Source of the DNA: Rubripirellula tenax
GTDB lineage: Bacteria > Planctomycetota > Planctomycetia > Pirellulales > Pirellulaceae
Direction of reading: 5' to 3'
NCBI RefSeq assembly: GCF_007860125.1
Contig: NZ_SJPW01000006.1
Coordinates: 125,525 to 189,524 of the forward strand
Length of the DNA: 64,000 bases
A program made the translations under genes and the position numbers. Below, in pieces: positions 9,501 through 18,800 of this stretch. How positions within the stretch are numbered: position 1 is the first letter of the stretch; every line of letters starts with the position of its first letter. Below the pieces are notes generated by a model. It made no database searches and was not told the DNA's origin. It was given only the letters and a program-made list of their open reading frames with translations.

Positions 9501-9834
9501 CAGGGTGCGCCGAATCAAGCGTCGCCATCTCAGCCTGCGTGGCCTGCGGTTCGTTCGGATCCAGATCGAGCGGTTGCAGTTGACGGCCGTAGTCATCTTC
9601 ATCGAGTTCGCAGTGGTGTGTTCGGCGATAGTCGCGATCGATTTGAATCAGTTCTCGGGCAAGCCCTGCCCGCTGCGTTTCGCTAACCATTCCAACAAAA
9701 TCGGCAAGACTTGGCGGTTGGCTAGGCGATTGTTTCCAGGCCTGCTCGAACCGGTCACATAGGCGGTCCAATGCCAATTCGCCGTCCCATTCCTGGTCAG
9801 TTTCCTTGTCCCATGAGGTGTCGTCGTGATTCAT
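6568..9834 (-). CDS. Membrane Ser/Thr protein kinase with PA14-like C-terminus
   Basis: 1088 aa from the ATG at 9834 (MNHDDTSWDK); the frame runs 88 codons further up, but that part lacks coding character. Residues 1-120 form a planctomycete kinase N-terminal region. A complete Hanks-type kinase domain spans about 125-400: glycine loop ARGGMGVV (137-144), K159, HRDLKPAN (250-257), DFG (270-272), SPE in place of APE (297-299). Several membrane helices follow (about 415-700). A soluble region then has TPR-like helices, and the last about 90 residues resemble a PA14-type beta-sandwich (FTMASDDGAKVWIDSKLVL ... DWGFWIG). A sensor that binds a ligand outside and phosphorylates inside is plausible. 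It overlaps the downstream ECF sigma gene by four bases. Confidence 0.92.
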   Translation of the reverse strand: MNHDDTSWDKETDQEWDGELALDRLCDRFEQAWKQSPSQPPSLADFVGMVSETQRAGLARELIQIDRDYRRTHHCELDEDDYGRQLQPLDLDPNEPQATQAEMATLDSAHPDANRSMPKQGERIRYFGDYEIISEIARGGMGVVYRARQISLNREIALKMILSGNIAGEDQIRRFQIEAESAAGLDHPGIVPIYDIGNFDGQHYFSMKLIEGESLSEVGAKIGQDLTRIVDVVAKTASAVHHAHQRGILHRDLKPANVLIDADGDPVVTDFGLARSTEHDHGITQTGAVMGTPGFMSPEQATGGGVTTATDVYSLGAILYQLLCGRPPHQKDSVLETLRSVVDETPPPPRGFNADVHADLELICLHCLAKDPRHRYENAADLATDLRAFEAGQPLMVRPPSVIEMMRSWLSKNFGNVIWIPVIATVVGVLFGGLIWAGTIGSDYASRLDTYDKFAPGDRPWLAKDYSFLRPISIPLMLLLTTTIGWATARLVKTKNRLADVSAGLGVGLLAGLLAFVSGFGPAFVRGMTAGPREDFGVITGLAVPEGNTERKVRQFLQEKYPTLRGVPTSELPTLLYMKADGDTEAAIMTGTVLGTCVSLIIFTILGVTQTWVAGRLIRNETPWRSRISYMCFTIVLVCVLFLLGSNFATWISIGSGYIIHWLIPAFFLAASAVALMAVHRKSPLFIQGLSTIVAIGLFGGFMSTTWMKIPPPVIAGRIAAIKKAKSRIAKSENLRDDWILLTRAHATYGSILGQIGDFDAGVEHLKLAATAIEEAGTHSADEYTIVPDKGIAEIKNQLLETLVNLGNRSARYDVSVDAMNEMTRTWLVEDFENDLKIRNGYIKLLGQADRVDQLIAFAHRFHLDEDRPGDRETRNKIQFFLRYANRGRLEVENNQTDWLSQAAQKYADSVDGWTDAQKQTYVNGVIETQSFLIYGPIATSPEMSVREQLDMSTEIEKALLDPSLEAFPEPDLSSNDLAGRYIDFKERLSESENQIAYAATTIHLETAQKIRFTMASDDGAKVWIDSKLVLENASNRHLSANRKTFDVDLIAGSHRMLLKISQAARDWGFWIGAMDDNEFPIEIWETE

Positions 9835-10403
9835 CAGGCAAATCTTCGCAGTAACCGTGAGTCGGAAAAAAGAAGCAGGCAACTCTTTTAGAAGCGATAA
9901 ATGCTGCGGATGCCCGACATCGAACTCTGAAGAACGCAACGGTTCAAGAGTAGTCGCAGTGCATTGCGTCCACACCCTTTCCGTGCCTTTGGCTGTCCGG
10001 TACGAAATCGCGGGAATTGTGATGCGAGAATCGGAGCACCGAGGGATCACTGCCGACGCCGCGACCGAAACGCCAGCGAACCGGGCCCAAGAATACAAGC
10101 GACGCCGGGCTTATCGGCGTCGCTCCAAATAGAGTGACTTGCCCCTTTGGTTTCTCCAAGAGCCACAGGGTAACCCCAAGCTGATGACGGTTCCCCGCAA
10201 TCCAGACCGAAACTGTTACGCGACATCAGCTTCCGATTATGCCCGCAGCATTCGGAATTCGCCCATTCGATTCGTCCTCGCGGAAATCGAGTCTTTCGGA
10301 CTCGAAACTACCCCGTCCGCTTTGGTCGCGTCCCATTTGGTCGATCCGTCCGCTCTGGTCGCTCGTCGAATCCGCACAGCGGCAGTTGTTTGGTGGGGTG
10401 GAA
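9835..10403. other. Intergenic region upstream of the kinase gene
   Basis: 569 bases with no supported gene; it should contain the promoter of the kinase-sigma operon. It carries the hairpin at 10099-10123 and a patch at about 10311-10365 where a TTTGGTCG/CTCTGGTCG-like motif recurs three times. Frames across it are short or read through both strands without coding character. Confidence 0.5.
10099..10123. terminator. Hairpin, possible terminator behind the DUF2513 gene
   Basis: Perfect 8-bp GC-rich stem GCGACGCC (10099-10106) / GGCGTCGC (10116-10123) with a 9-base loop. It sits between the DUF2513 gene and the kinase gene on the minus strand. There is no T-run, so the terminator role is tentative. 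Confidence 0.35.
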
Positions 10404-10796
10404 TCAAGGCTCCATTGCTGGCGATGCGGCGGTACTGCAAAGCTTGGTGAGTCTGGCGATGATGACTTGTGACCAAATTTCGAAAGATGCTGATTGCAGA
10501 CCTGCATCCTCGAGTGTTTTTTTCGCACTCGCCCAGACGTCATCACTGAGTAGGTTGTCGGCTAACTCTTGTCCGGACCAGGACAGGGCCAAGCTTGAAA
10601 TGCCGTAGCGATCTTTTCGCGTCCCTGTCTCAACGCCCGTCACCATCGCACTCTGCGTCAACAGCACGATGTGATAGGCGAACACCTCGTTCTCGTTGTA
10701 GCTAATCAGCGTTTGCACTTCGCTGGCCGATGGTTTCGCCTCATGCTCGCGAATCGCCAGCACGATGGCGCGGATCAGATCCATGTTGCGTATCAT
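10404..10796 (-). CDS. DUF2513-family protein
   Basis: 130 aa. The opening MIRNMDLIRAIVLAIREHE and the middle YHIVLLTQSAMVTG ... LSWSGQELADNLLSDDVWAS match the layout I know for DUF2513 (MxRDMDLIRxILxxIE ... YHLxLLxxAGLI ... LTWxGHExLDxIRDDxxW), a small winged-helix-like family common on prophages and in accessory DNA. The function of the family is unknown; a DNA-binding role is only suggested by the fold-like pattern. The last residues (STAASPAMEP) go past the usual end. It sits next to mobile-element scars, in keeping with an accessory origin. Confidence 0.7.
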   Translation of the reverse strand: MIRNMDLIRAIVLAIREHEAKPSASEVQTLISYNENEVFAYHIVLLTQSAMVTGVETGTRKDRYGISSLALSWSGQELADNLLSDDVWASAKKTLEDAGLQSASFEIWSQVIIARLTKLCSTAASPAMEP

Positions 10797-11192
10797 TTTC
10801 GTTGCTCGCTCAATTGTGTCTTTTGGGCTTCACTGAGTTTTGTCAGACCTTAACACGAGCTACCGTTGATGTAGACCTGTTTCACGTTCAGCGTTTTGCT
10901 ATGCAGCACGATATCGGACAAAACAAAAGGCTCAGGCCTCTCTGTTGGTTCATCAAAATCATCCCGTTTCTGAAGCAACAGCGATGATGTCCGAATCAGC
11001 GACCCGCGAATCGTGGTCAAATCAAAGGTGTCAGGTCAAAACAGAGGTGTCAAGACTCTTTGATTTCAGAGCTGTCGTCTAACGGCTTCTTTCTTGGGCG
11101 TCCTCCTGGCCAGTGAGTTGATTCAAGGTCTAGCAGCGTGTTGATTTTCGCAGGGATCGCGCCACCTTGATTGTTCCACTTTGTGAAGGATA
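10797..11192. other. Intergenic region with a RAYT-like repeat scar
   Basis: About 400 bases without a supported gene. Around 11028-11066 a doubled motif is visible (AAAGGTGTCAGG, then AGAGGTGTCAAG followed by ACTCTTTGA). Motifs of the GGTGTCAGG...CTCTTTG kind often border IS200-like/RAYT transposases; no partner copy was found in this window, so this is probably a solitary relic. Confidence 0.35.
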
Positions 11193-11240
11193 GCTATGGC
11201 ACTCGGGACCTATGGCACTTCGGACCTATGGCACTCGGGA
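11193..11240 (+). repeat. Three tandem 16-bp units
   Basis: Units at 11193-11208, 11209-11224 and 11225-11240, consensus CCTATGGCACTCGGGA; unit 1 differs at its first base and unit 2 by one substitution plus a shift within ACTTCGGA. The third unit supplies the ATG of the transposase remnant. Confidence 0.75.
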
Positions 11241-11410
11241 AACGACGGCGGTCACATCAGGACACGTTCTGGGTGACCGCTGACAAGCTGGTCAATGGAC
11301 CGAGGAACGCCTTTTACGATCGACTCAATCAATTGCTTGCCGAGATCGATTTCGACAGCAAGCTTGAGAAGGTCGCCGAACCGTTCTATCAAAAGAACGG
11401 ATGCAAGGGC
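11228..11410 (+). pseudogene. N-terminal remnant of an IS transposase
   Basis: About 61 codons read MALGKRRRSHQDTFWVTADK, then NAFYDRLNQLLAEIDFDSKL and a segment ending NGCKG. This resembles the N-terminus of IS1182/DUF772-type transposases, where a 'PFYxRLNxLLxEAxFD' stretch precedes a 'GRPSxPP' segment. The similarity stops at about 11410, exactly where the GCAAAAAGG-rich left end of the neighbouring RAYT element begins, so the rest of the gene has been lost or replaced. Confidence 0.5.
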
Positions 11411-11460
11411 CTCGCAAAAAGGCACGCAAAAAGGGACAGGTAACGCGCAAAAAGGAAACG

Positions 11461-11476
11461 CAAAAAGGGACAGGCA
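11461..11476 (+). repeat. Left inverted repeat of RAYT element 1
   Basis: CAAAAAGGGACAGGCA; its exact reverse complement is at 12802-12817. An additional direct copy lacking the last bases lies at 11427-11440. Confidence 0.8.
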
Positions 11477-11557
11477 TAAACTAGCCTTGTTCTCATCGCG
11501 GTTTGCCGCTAGGTTTCGCCTGTTCAGTACAGTCGCACTCTTGCGGAAGGTCGTTTT

Positions 11558-12631
11558 ATGCCCAGGCTTGCTCGTGGCGAGGTTCTTGATCCTGCCGAGA
11601 TTCAAATCGTTCACTGCGTCCAACGCTGTGTCCGGCGGGCTTTCCTGTGCGGAGATGATCCGGTCTCTGGGCAATCCTTTGAGCATCGACGTCAGTGGAT
11701 TAGGCAACGACTGGAGTTCTTGGCCAGCGTTTTTGCCGTTGACTGCCTGACCTACACCGTGATGCACAACCACATTCATTTAGTCTTGAGGAGTCGGCCG
11801 GATGTGCTGGCGACGTGGAGCGATGAAGATGTGGCCCGGCGCTGGTTGCGGTTGTTTCCCCATCGACGAAACAAAGACGGATCTCCCGCCGAACCGACGC
11901 AACCGGAGGTCAACATGATCGTCAACGATCCCGATCGACTCGCCGAGCGGCGGGCCAGATTGAGTGATCTGAGTTGGTGGATGCGCTGCACGGCGGAGAA
12001 TATTGCTCGCCGCAGCAACGCTGAGGACCGGGTAACGGGTCACTTCTGGGAAGGCCGATACAAGGCGGTCGTGCTATTGGATGAAGCCTCGCTGCTGGCT
12101 TGTTCGGCTTATGTTGACTTGAATCCGATCCGCGCGGCGATCGCCGAGACTCCCGAAGCAAGCAGCTACACCGGCGCGAAGGACCGCATCGATGACTTGA
12201 CCCACCGTGAAGACCGCACGCGGATGAGCACTCACGACTGGGAACGCAGTCGGCGGCGTCAGAAGAGTGGCTGGATGAGTCCGATTGAGATCAGTGAACG
12301 CGAGGATGCGATCGGTGCAGACGTCGATGGCAGCGGACGCCGGGCGAGCAAGAAGGGATTTCTTTCGATTTCGATGCTGAGATATCTGGAGCTGCTGGAC
12401 TGGACCGGTCGCAAACTTCAACAAGACAAAGCAGGTTCGATCCCTTCGCATCTGGCGCCGATTTTGGCACGCTTGGGCTTGGACTCAGACGGCTGGTGCG
12501 ACTTGGTGAAGAAATTCGGTCGGACGTTCAAACGGGCGGCGGGCACGGTGGAGAGCCTGGCCAATGAAGCGACCCGCCGCAACCGGCAGTGGCTATGCAG
12601 TCCGGGCAATCCGCTCCAGTCGGCCCGTTAA
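11558..12631 (+). CDS. REP-associated tyrosine (IS200-like) transposase
   Basis: 357 aa, single-strand HUH-type transposase of the Y1_Tnp/RAYT group. The HUH pair is H72-I73-H74 in VMHNHIHLVLR. The likely nucleophile tyrosine is in AYVDLNPIRAA, near residue 186. The order ends with GHFWEGRYK and the 'Y-x-D/H-LNP-x-RA' block typical of the family. The protein is longer than minimal RAYTs, with a C-terminal extension (about 230-357) of unknown role. Such enzymes act on short palindromic repeats; here CAAAAAGGGACAGG repeats flank the gene. It appears intact and could be active. Confidence 0.85.
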   Translation: MPRLARGEVLDPAEIQIVHCVQRCVRRAFLCGDDPVSGQSFEHRRQWIRQRLEFLASVFAVDCLTYTVMHNHIHLVLRSRPDVLATWSDEDVARRWLRLFPHRRNKDGSPAEPTQPEVNMIVNDPDRLAERRARLSDLSWWMRCTAENIARRSNAEDRVTGHFWEGRYKAVVLLDEASLLACSAYVDLNPIRAAIAETPEASSYTGAKDRIDDLTHREDRTRMSTHDWERSRRRQKSGWMSPIEISEREDAIGADVDGSGRRASKKGFLSISMLRYLELLDWTGRKLQQDKAGSIPSHLAPILARLGLDSDGWCDLVKKFGRTFKRAAGTVESLANEATRRNRQWLCSPGNPLQSAR

Positions 12632-12801
12632 ATCTTAGCCAACGCCTACTGCGTTGTCGATCAAACAAGCGATCAGGCTTCACGCTGCGCCCATCGAAGG
12701 TTCGGGCCTGATTCTCGGCTATCTCGCTGCGCTCTCGTCGCTCGCCGCTTCAGACGGAGCCAATTCCATCACCAGAGTTGGCAAACCTCGCCTCCAGCTT
12801 T

Positions 12802-12817
12802 TGCCTGTCCCTTTTTG
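12802..12817 (-). repeat. Right inverted repeat of RAYT element 1
   Basis: TGCCTGTCCCTTTTTG, exact reverse complement of 11461-11476. It falls inside the longest open frame of the hybrid histidine kinase (which opens at 12778), evidence that the element's end created the present 5' end of that frame. Confidence 0.8.
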
Positions 12818-12834
12818 GTCTTTTTGGTCTTGCG

Positions 12835-15603
12835 ATGAATCCGGGCGGAACCGCCATCGGATTCCTGCTGTGCGGCGTTTCGCTTTGGTTGTCGCTACCG
12901 CCCCGCCGCAGACCCGTCACGGCGACACCGGCAAAGCTCTATCCGCACAATCGAATCGCCGCATTGGTGATGGCGATCTTGGTCGTGCTGATGGCCGTGA
13001 TTCGGATCCTTGGATACCGGTGGGACTCGGAAGTCGTGATCGACCGCTGGTTGTTCACCGAAAAACTCGAGGCTTATGACGTCCCCAATCGAATGGCGCC
13101 GAACACGGCGCTGACGTTTTTGTTTTGCGGACTGGCGCTCGTCCTTCTCGACTTCAAGAGTCGCTGGCGAGTTCGTCCGAGCGAAGTCTTTGCGATTGCC
13201 GGCGCATTGATTTCGTTATTGGCGATCATTGGATACGCCTACAGTGCGGTCAACCTGATCGGGATCGATGCCTTCATTCCGATGGCTTTCAATACGGCGG
13301 CGGCCTTCTTGGTGGTTAGCGTCGGAATCCTCTGCGCGCGACCGACGCTCGGCGTGATGTCCGTCGTCAGCGATAGCGGAGCCGGCGGGTCGATGACACG
13401 GCGACTGTTGCCCGCCGCCGTGCTGATTCCCACGTTGCTCGGTTGGATGCGTTGGTGGGGCCAACAAATGGGTTGGTTTGATCAAGTGATGGGTCTGTCA
13501 CTTTTCGTGCTGTCGAACATCGTCGTCTTCAGTTGCTTGATTTGGTGGATCGGATCGTCGCTCAATCGCAAAGGTGCCGAGTTGCAACGGGCACAACTCG
13601 ATGCCGATGCCGCCAATCGTGCCAAAAGCGAATTCCTCGCCAACATGAGTCACGAAATTCGTACGCCCATGAACGGCATCGTGGGGATGGCGGATTTGTT
13701 GAGCGATACCGATCTGTCGGATGAACAACGCGAGTTCCTGAAGATGGTTCAACAGTCAGCGGATTCATTGTTGCGATTGCTCAACGACATTCTGGATTTC
13801 TCGAAGATCGAAGCCGGGCGTCTGGAACTCGAGCTCATCGAATTCGATGTGCGAGACTGCGTCGGTAAAGCCATCAAATTGTTCACCATCAAGGCCGCGG
13901 AAAAGGAACTGGAACTGGCAGCCCGCATCGATCCCGCGGTCCCGCTTCGTTTGATCGGCGATCCGGGTCGGCTGCGCCAGATCATCGTCAACTTTGTCGG
14001 CAATGCGATCAAATTCACCGAACAGGGCGAGGTTGTCGTGGATGTCAATCCGGTCCACATCAGCCACGATTCCGCCGAATTGCATGTTTCCGTGCGTGAC
14101 ACCGGCATCGGCATCCCGATCGAAAAGCAAGACAAGGTGTTTGAGGCGTTCACGCAAGTGGATACTTCGACGACACGGCGATTCGGCGGCACCGGACTGG
14201 GACTAACGATTTCGACTCGGCTGGTTGAAATGATGGGCGGACGGGTTTGGCTGGAGAGCGAACCGGGCGTCGGAACAACCTTTCACTTCGTCGTGAATTT
14301 ACGTGTCGCCGCAGACCAGTCTCCTCGCCGACGCGCCGAAATTTCTCAACTGCGGGGAACTCGGGTGTTGGTTGTCGACGATAATCCGACCAACCGGCGC
14401 ATTTTGAAAGAACTGTTGACGAACTGGAACCTGCGGGTCGATTTGGCGATCGATGGCGACGAAGCGTTCGAGATTTTATCGGGATTGCAGTCGTCCGATG
14501 ATCCCGTCCAACTGATCCTCTTGGACTACCACATGCCGAAGTTGGACGGGTTGCAATTCGCGAAACGGCTGAGCTCTCAATCGCCCGCATCGCCGTGCAA
14601 AGTTGTCATGCTTTCGTCGTCGTTCGGTGGGCCGGGTCCGGTCGAGCTACGGGAACTCGGCATCGATCGCTTCATGACCAAGCCCGTGATCGGTTCCGAT
14701 TTGCTCGATACGATCCTGGATGTGATGGGCATCACCGACTCGGATCATGCGAGCGATCAAGCGGGCTCAGGAGATCGGGAGATGCGCGCGAGAAAGATCT
14801 TGCTTGCCGAGGACGGCGTCGTCAACCAGCGCGTCGCACTCGGCTTTCTCGAGAAATGGGGGCATCGCGTCGTCTTGGCGGTTGATGGACTCGAAGCGGT
14901 GGCGGCGGTCGAGCGAGAGCCGTTCGATTTGATCCTGATGGACATTCAAATGCCGAACATGAACGGCGTCGAAGCTACCAAAGCAATCCGTGATGGTGAA
15001 TCGAGAACGGACCAGCATCGAATGATTGTGGCGATGACCGCCAATGCGATGAAGGGCGACCGCGAGCGTCTACTCGGCGAAGGCATGGACGACTATATCT
15101 CCAAGCCATTCGACCCCAACGATCTTCGGCGAGTCATCGAAAAGTCACCGGTGGGCGCGTTGACGCCACGCGCCGCCGTATCCGAAACCGTAGCAGCCGC
15201 ACCGAAACGTGCCGACGTTTCGAAGCCCCGGAGTGGTAGCCCATCGGTTGCCGAAACGACGACGTCTCAACTCGACTGGGCGAGACTCGTTCAACGAACG
15301 GCCGGCAAAGAATCGCTGGCGCGTGAGTTGGCGGGCGTGTATCTGGAAGAGTCTCAAACGTTGATCGAACAAATGCGGACCGCGATCGAATCCGGCGATA
15401 CCAAACTGCTCTCACGTGCCGCGCATACGCTCAAGGGAGCATCGAGCTACTTCGGTGTCCCCGACATCATCGCGGCATCACAGAAACTGGAACTCCAGGC
15501 CCGTGAAGGTGACCTCCAAGACGCAGCCAAACTCGTGGAACCATTGATCGCCGATGTGGAGAGTCTCACCAAAGAGATCCGACGCAAGATGACGCCTACT
15601 TGA
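12835..15603 (+). CDS. Hybrid sensor histidine kinase, probably 5'-truncated
   Basis: 922 aa from the ATG at 12835; the frame is open from 12778, but those 19 codons lie over the RAYT repeat. The N-terminal sensor has several membrane helices and two copies of a planctomycete motif ([18 protein letters not shown], then [19 protein letters not shown]). Then come the dimerisation domain with H273 in [12 protein letters not shown], an ATPase domain (N-box [29 protein letters not shown]), receiver 1 with D564 ([11 protein letters not shown]), receiver 2 with D703 ([11 protein letters not shown]), and an HPt domain with H864 (AAHTLKG). It is a full phosphorelay in one protein. The first motif copy normally follows an earlier helix, which is missing, so the gene seems to have lost its start to the RAYT element. 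No DNA-binding partner is adjacent. Confidence 0.88.
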   Translation: MNPGGTAIGFLLCGVSLWLSLPPRRRPVTATPAKLYPHNRIAALVMAILVVLMAVIRILGYRWDSEVVIDRWLFTEKLEAYDVPNRMAPNTALTFLFCGLALVLLDFKSRWRVRPSEVFAIAGALISLLAIIGYAYSAVNLIGIDAFIPMAFNTAAAFLVVSVGILCARPTLGVMSVVSDSGAGGSMTRRLLPAAVLIPTLLGWMRWWGQQMGWFDQVMGLSLFVLSNIVVFSCLIWWIGSSLNRKGAELQRAQLDADAANRAKSEFLANMSHEIRTPMNGIVGMADLLSDTDLSDEQREFLKMVQQSADSLLRLLNDILDFSKIEAGRLELELIEFDVRDCVGKAIKLFTIKAAEKELELAARIDPAVPLRLIGDPGRLRQIIVNFVGNAIKFTEQGEVVVDVNPVHISHDSAELHVSVRDTGIGIPIEKQDKVFEAFTQVDTSTTRRFGGTGLGLTISTRLVEMMGGRVWLESEPGVGTTFHFVVNLRVAADQSPRRRAEISQLRGTRVLVVDDNPTNRRILKELLTNWNLRVDLAIDGDEAFEILSGLQSSDDPVQLILLDYHMPKLDGLQFAKRLSSQSPASPCKVVMLSSSFGGPGPVELRELGIDRFMTKPVIGSDLLDTILDVMGITDSDHASDQAGSGDREMRARKILLAEDGVVNQRVALGFLEKWGHRVVLAVDGLEAVAAVEREPFDLILMDIQMPNMNGVEATKAIRDGESRTDQHRMIVAMTANAMKGDRERLLGEGMDDYISKPFDPNDLRRVIEKSPVGALTPRAAVSETVAAAPKRADVSKPRSGSPSVAETTTSQLDWARLVQRTAGKESLARELAGVYLEESQTLIEQMRTAIESGDTKLLSRAAHTLKGASSYFGVPDIIAASQKLELQAREGDLQDAAKLVEPLIADVESLTKEIRRKMTPT

Positions 15604-15763
15604 TGCCCCTCGCCGTCCGCGCCCGACCGTGTTGATGCAGCATCCGACTCTTTGCCGGACCTTCTGCGTCCGGCTTGAACTCGAGTGTCGCGTCCACATG
15701 CTTTGGTGCAATCTCGTCAAACGTTAAAACGTGTTGATCAAGTGAGCCGTGACGCGTGAGCGG

Positions 15764-15785
15764 CCGGGCAACGCACACTGCCCGG
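15764..15785. terminator. Hairpin between convergent genes
   Basis: Perfect 7-bp stem CCGGGCA (15764-15770) / TGCCCGG (15779-15785), 8-base loop, in the 200-bp gap where the histidine kinase (plus) and giant A (minus) converge. No T-run; tentative bidirectional terminator. Confidence 0.4.
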
Positions 15786-15803
15786 TGCAATAAGGCCCCC
15801 GTC

Positions 15804-18800
15804 TCACAAGAAATCTTGCCCAAAACCCGAACCTCTCTCATCGAACGACGAACGGATGTCGTTCCACTGTTGCCGAACGTCACCGGCAATTTCGTCAACG
15901 GTCACTTCGATCTCGGCGACGGATGTGGTGACCTTCGTTGCCGACAAACCGTCGCCGATGGACACGACGCGAGGGCAGTCCGGCATTTGATCGATGAAGG
16001 CTTGCGTGACCTCCTCTCGATTCAGTGCATCGGTTCGCGTGGGCGGATTGGCCATTGCGAGCGAACGGGGCTGGAAGGTGAATTCGCTCTCGAACAACCC
16101 TTCACCACTTTCCAGATTGGCTCGGATCCGACCGAGTTGATTGATGACGCGCAGGGCGTCGAGTGCCGTCACGCTGCCGTCGACGTTGACATCGTAATAG
16201 GGCGGTGCGAATCCGTCGGGCGGGAGAGCGACCAGTACGCCCCGGGCGTCGCTGACTCGGCGGCGTCCGAGTTCGTTGATGATGACCAGCGCGTCGACGG
16301 CCGTGACACCATTGAGGTCATCGACGTCGTAGATATCACGAGGGTTCGTCCATGGCCCAAGCGTCACCAGCGTCGTTGCGGGCGTGGCTTGCGGCTGAGC
16401 CTGTCGGTTGCCGACTTGGTCGACCGCAAAACTCTGGAATGCATACGTCGATCCGACCTGCCCGACGAACGCGCGTGATCCGGCCGCTGCTGCCGTATGC
16501 CAAAGTTCAAAATCGCCGTCATTGGTCGAAACAGAAATCTCAAACGATGCGATCCCCGAACCGCCGGCGTCATCGCCCGACCAGGTGACGTCAAACACGG
16601 CCAGCGACGTCGCCGGCAAATCGGCAACGAGACTGGTCGGCGGGGTGATGTCGATCGTGTTGAGAGTCGAGTTGGTGATGAGCGGTTCGTTGACATCGAA
16701 CACGATCTCGGCGGCGCCGCTGATCTGAGTGCCGGACGCGAGGCCGCTCTTGGCCGAAACGGTGTAGCTGACGTTGCCTTCGCCACGGCCGGTATCATCG
16801 TTGGGTGGTAAGAAGCCGGCATCAAAGAGTTCGGTTAATACACCGGTATTCGGATCAAGCGACGTGAACGTCCACGTGACGGTGCGGGTGACGAAATCAA
16901 GCTCTGCGTCAATCTGCAAATCGAGTTCGATTTCGCCCACGGTGATTCGTTCTGTCGTCGACCAAGCCGAACGTCTTTCGGGGACGTCAATGAATCGACC
17001 GCCGACGATGATGTCACCCAGTTCAAATGTTGTCAGGTCAAGATCATCGTCGAGGACTTCGGTAATAAAAACTTCTTGTGCGGGCAGCGTCGCCTGTTCG
17101 GGATCGTTCTCAAAGTAGATTGTGAATGGCATGGGCACGCCTTCACGGATGAATCCAGCAGCACCGAATCCCAGTGGCCCAACTTTCTCGTTGGGGTCAA
17201 ACGAACGACCACGTTCGCCCCGGAGCCTAGTATCCGGCGAGATGTTTAACGTCTGTTCCTCCTCGACCTGTTCGATCGTACCGCCTTGAGACGTTTTGGC
17301 ATCCGGATTGGTGATCTTGAGTTCTCCGCCGCGCGCATCTAATTCGGGAAGCGACGCGGAACCTAAACCTTTTCCGAAACTTGCATCTCTAGCCGCTTCA
17401 ATTTTCTCGAACTTCGCAAATTCAATTAGTTCCTCAGGCGTCAATAACTGTGGCGTGGTAGCCAGGTTCTGAAATCTCGGATTGGGCAACTCGATCGCGT
17501 TCGTTTCCTTGTTGACAACACGTCTGAAGTCCATTCCATTGACCGCACCACTTTGGTCGTAGTCCGGTATTTTGGTGTCGAATTCACCATCAAAATCTGT
17601 ATCGAACAGTATAAAGTCGTTCTTTCCGTCGCCGTCAGCATCGAGTTTCATTTCCGCCAAAACGAGCCCTGCGAAATAGTCTTTGTATTTGTTGATTAAC
17701 GCTTGTGGTTCCAAAGTTCTTTTAACCGTCCCAGATCGAACTGCCAGAAGTGCATTATTTACATTTTCTTGAGTCCTTGGGTTGGCATTGGAGTTTTTGA
17801 ATCCCGTTTCGATCAATGTTTTTGCGGCAATTCCGACAGCCGCATGAATGTCTTGCGAAGGATCTTTTAACAACAGAGGAACTAGGTTCTGCGTCAGCGA
17901 GTTATCGTTTAGAATCGAGAAATTCGCATCGGCAGCGGCAATCGAAGTTACGTTGAGAGCTTTGATCTCGGACGTAATTGCACCGGCATGACATGAGTCA
18001 ATCACGACCACGGTTCGCGTCGAACCGGCTACAGCCGCTTGCAATTCGCTGCCCGTCAATTCACGGTCTTTAAAGGCTAGGTTTCCACCAACCACCGCTC
18101 CTTCGTCATTCGTCCGACAAAACCCGTGCCCTGCGTAAGTGACAAATATCAAGTCATCCTCGTCGGCACGTGACCTGACCGAATTTATATTGCCGAGATA
18201 GTCGTCGGCATTCGCCGAGCCATCCGTATCGACAATAATTGGGCTTGGAGCACCCTCCTCCGATCCGATATTGAGGGTTTTCGTAAAGAAGTTCGCCCAG
18301 GTGTTGCCGTCGACATCCGCTCCCCCAGTGAGTGTTCCGTCTGGATTACCAACAACGACCGCATAAATATCTTGACGTCCGTCCGCAGCCCTCGTGGTCG
18401 TTTCTCCTTCCGGACTTCTGGACATTAATGTCGAATCGGAAACGACAGCCAAAGGTGCGAATTCATCGGACGAAATGCCACGCGAGACAGACGGCCCGGG
18501 CGGAATCGTTGGAAGATCGAAGAACCACTGGCCGTTCACGAATACGAGGTTGCGAAAGCCATCGCGGCTGAGTTCTTCGACTTGATCGGCTAGGAACTCG
18601 TACAGTTCCGCGAACGTTTCACCGTAGCGAGCGCGTTGTACGTCGATGTATTCATTCCACGATGTTTCGTCCGATCCGGCTGGTCGCAAATTCGCCGAAA
18701 TCAAATCCCAGTCAAACGTCGTTGCGCCGAAGTCCGGTTCGTCCACTGTATTGCCCCACGCGCTCACGGAAAAATCGCCTTCGTCCAGTGGCGCGTCGTA

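Larger units (their letters stand above)
11411..12833. mobile_element. RAYT (IS200-like) element 1 with short inverted repeats
   Basis: The transposase gene 11558-12631 is bracketed by a perfect 16-bp inverted repeat: CAAAAAGGGACAGGCA at 11461-11476 and TGCCTGTCCCTTTTTG at 12802-12817. The left side holds further direct copies of the core (GCAAAAAGGGACAGG at 11426-11440, and related GCAAAAAGG units near 11414 and 11446); the right side repeats CTTTTTGGT. The outer limits are estimates from where these repeats end. Between the transposase stop and the right repeat a 7-bp dyad (12672-12678 / 12706-12712) may form the structured 3' end. Confidence 0.6.
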
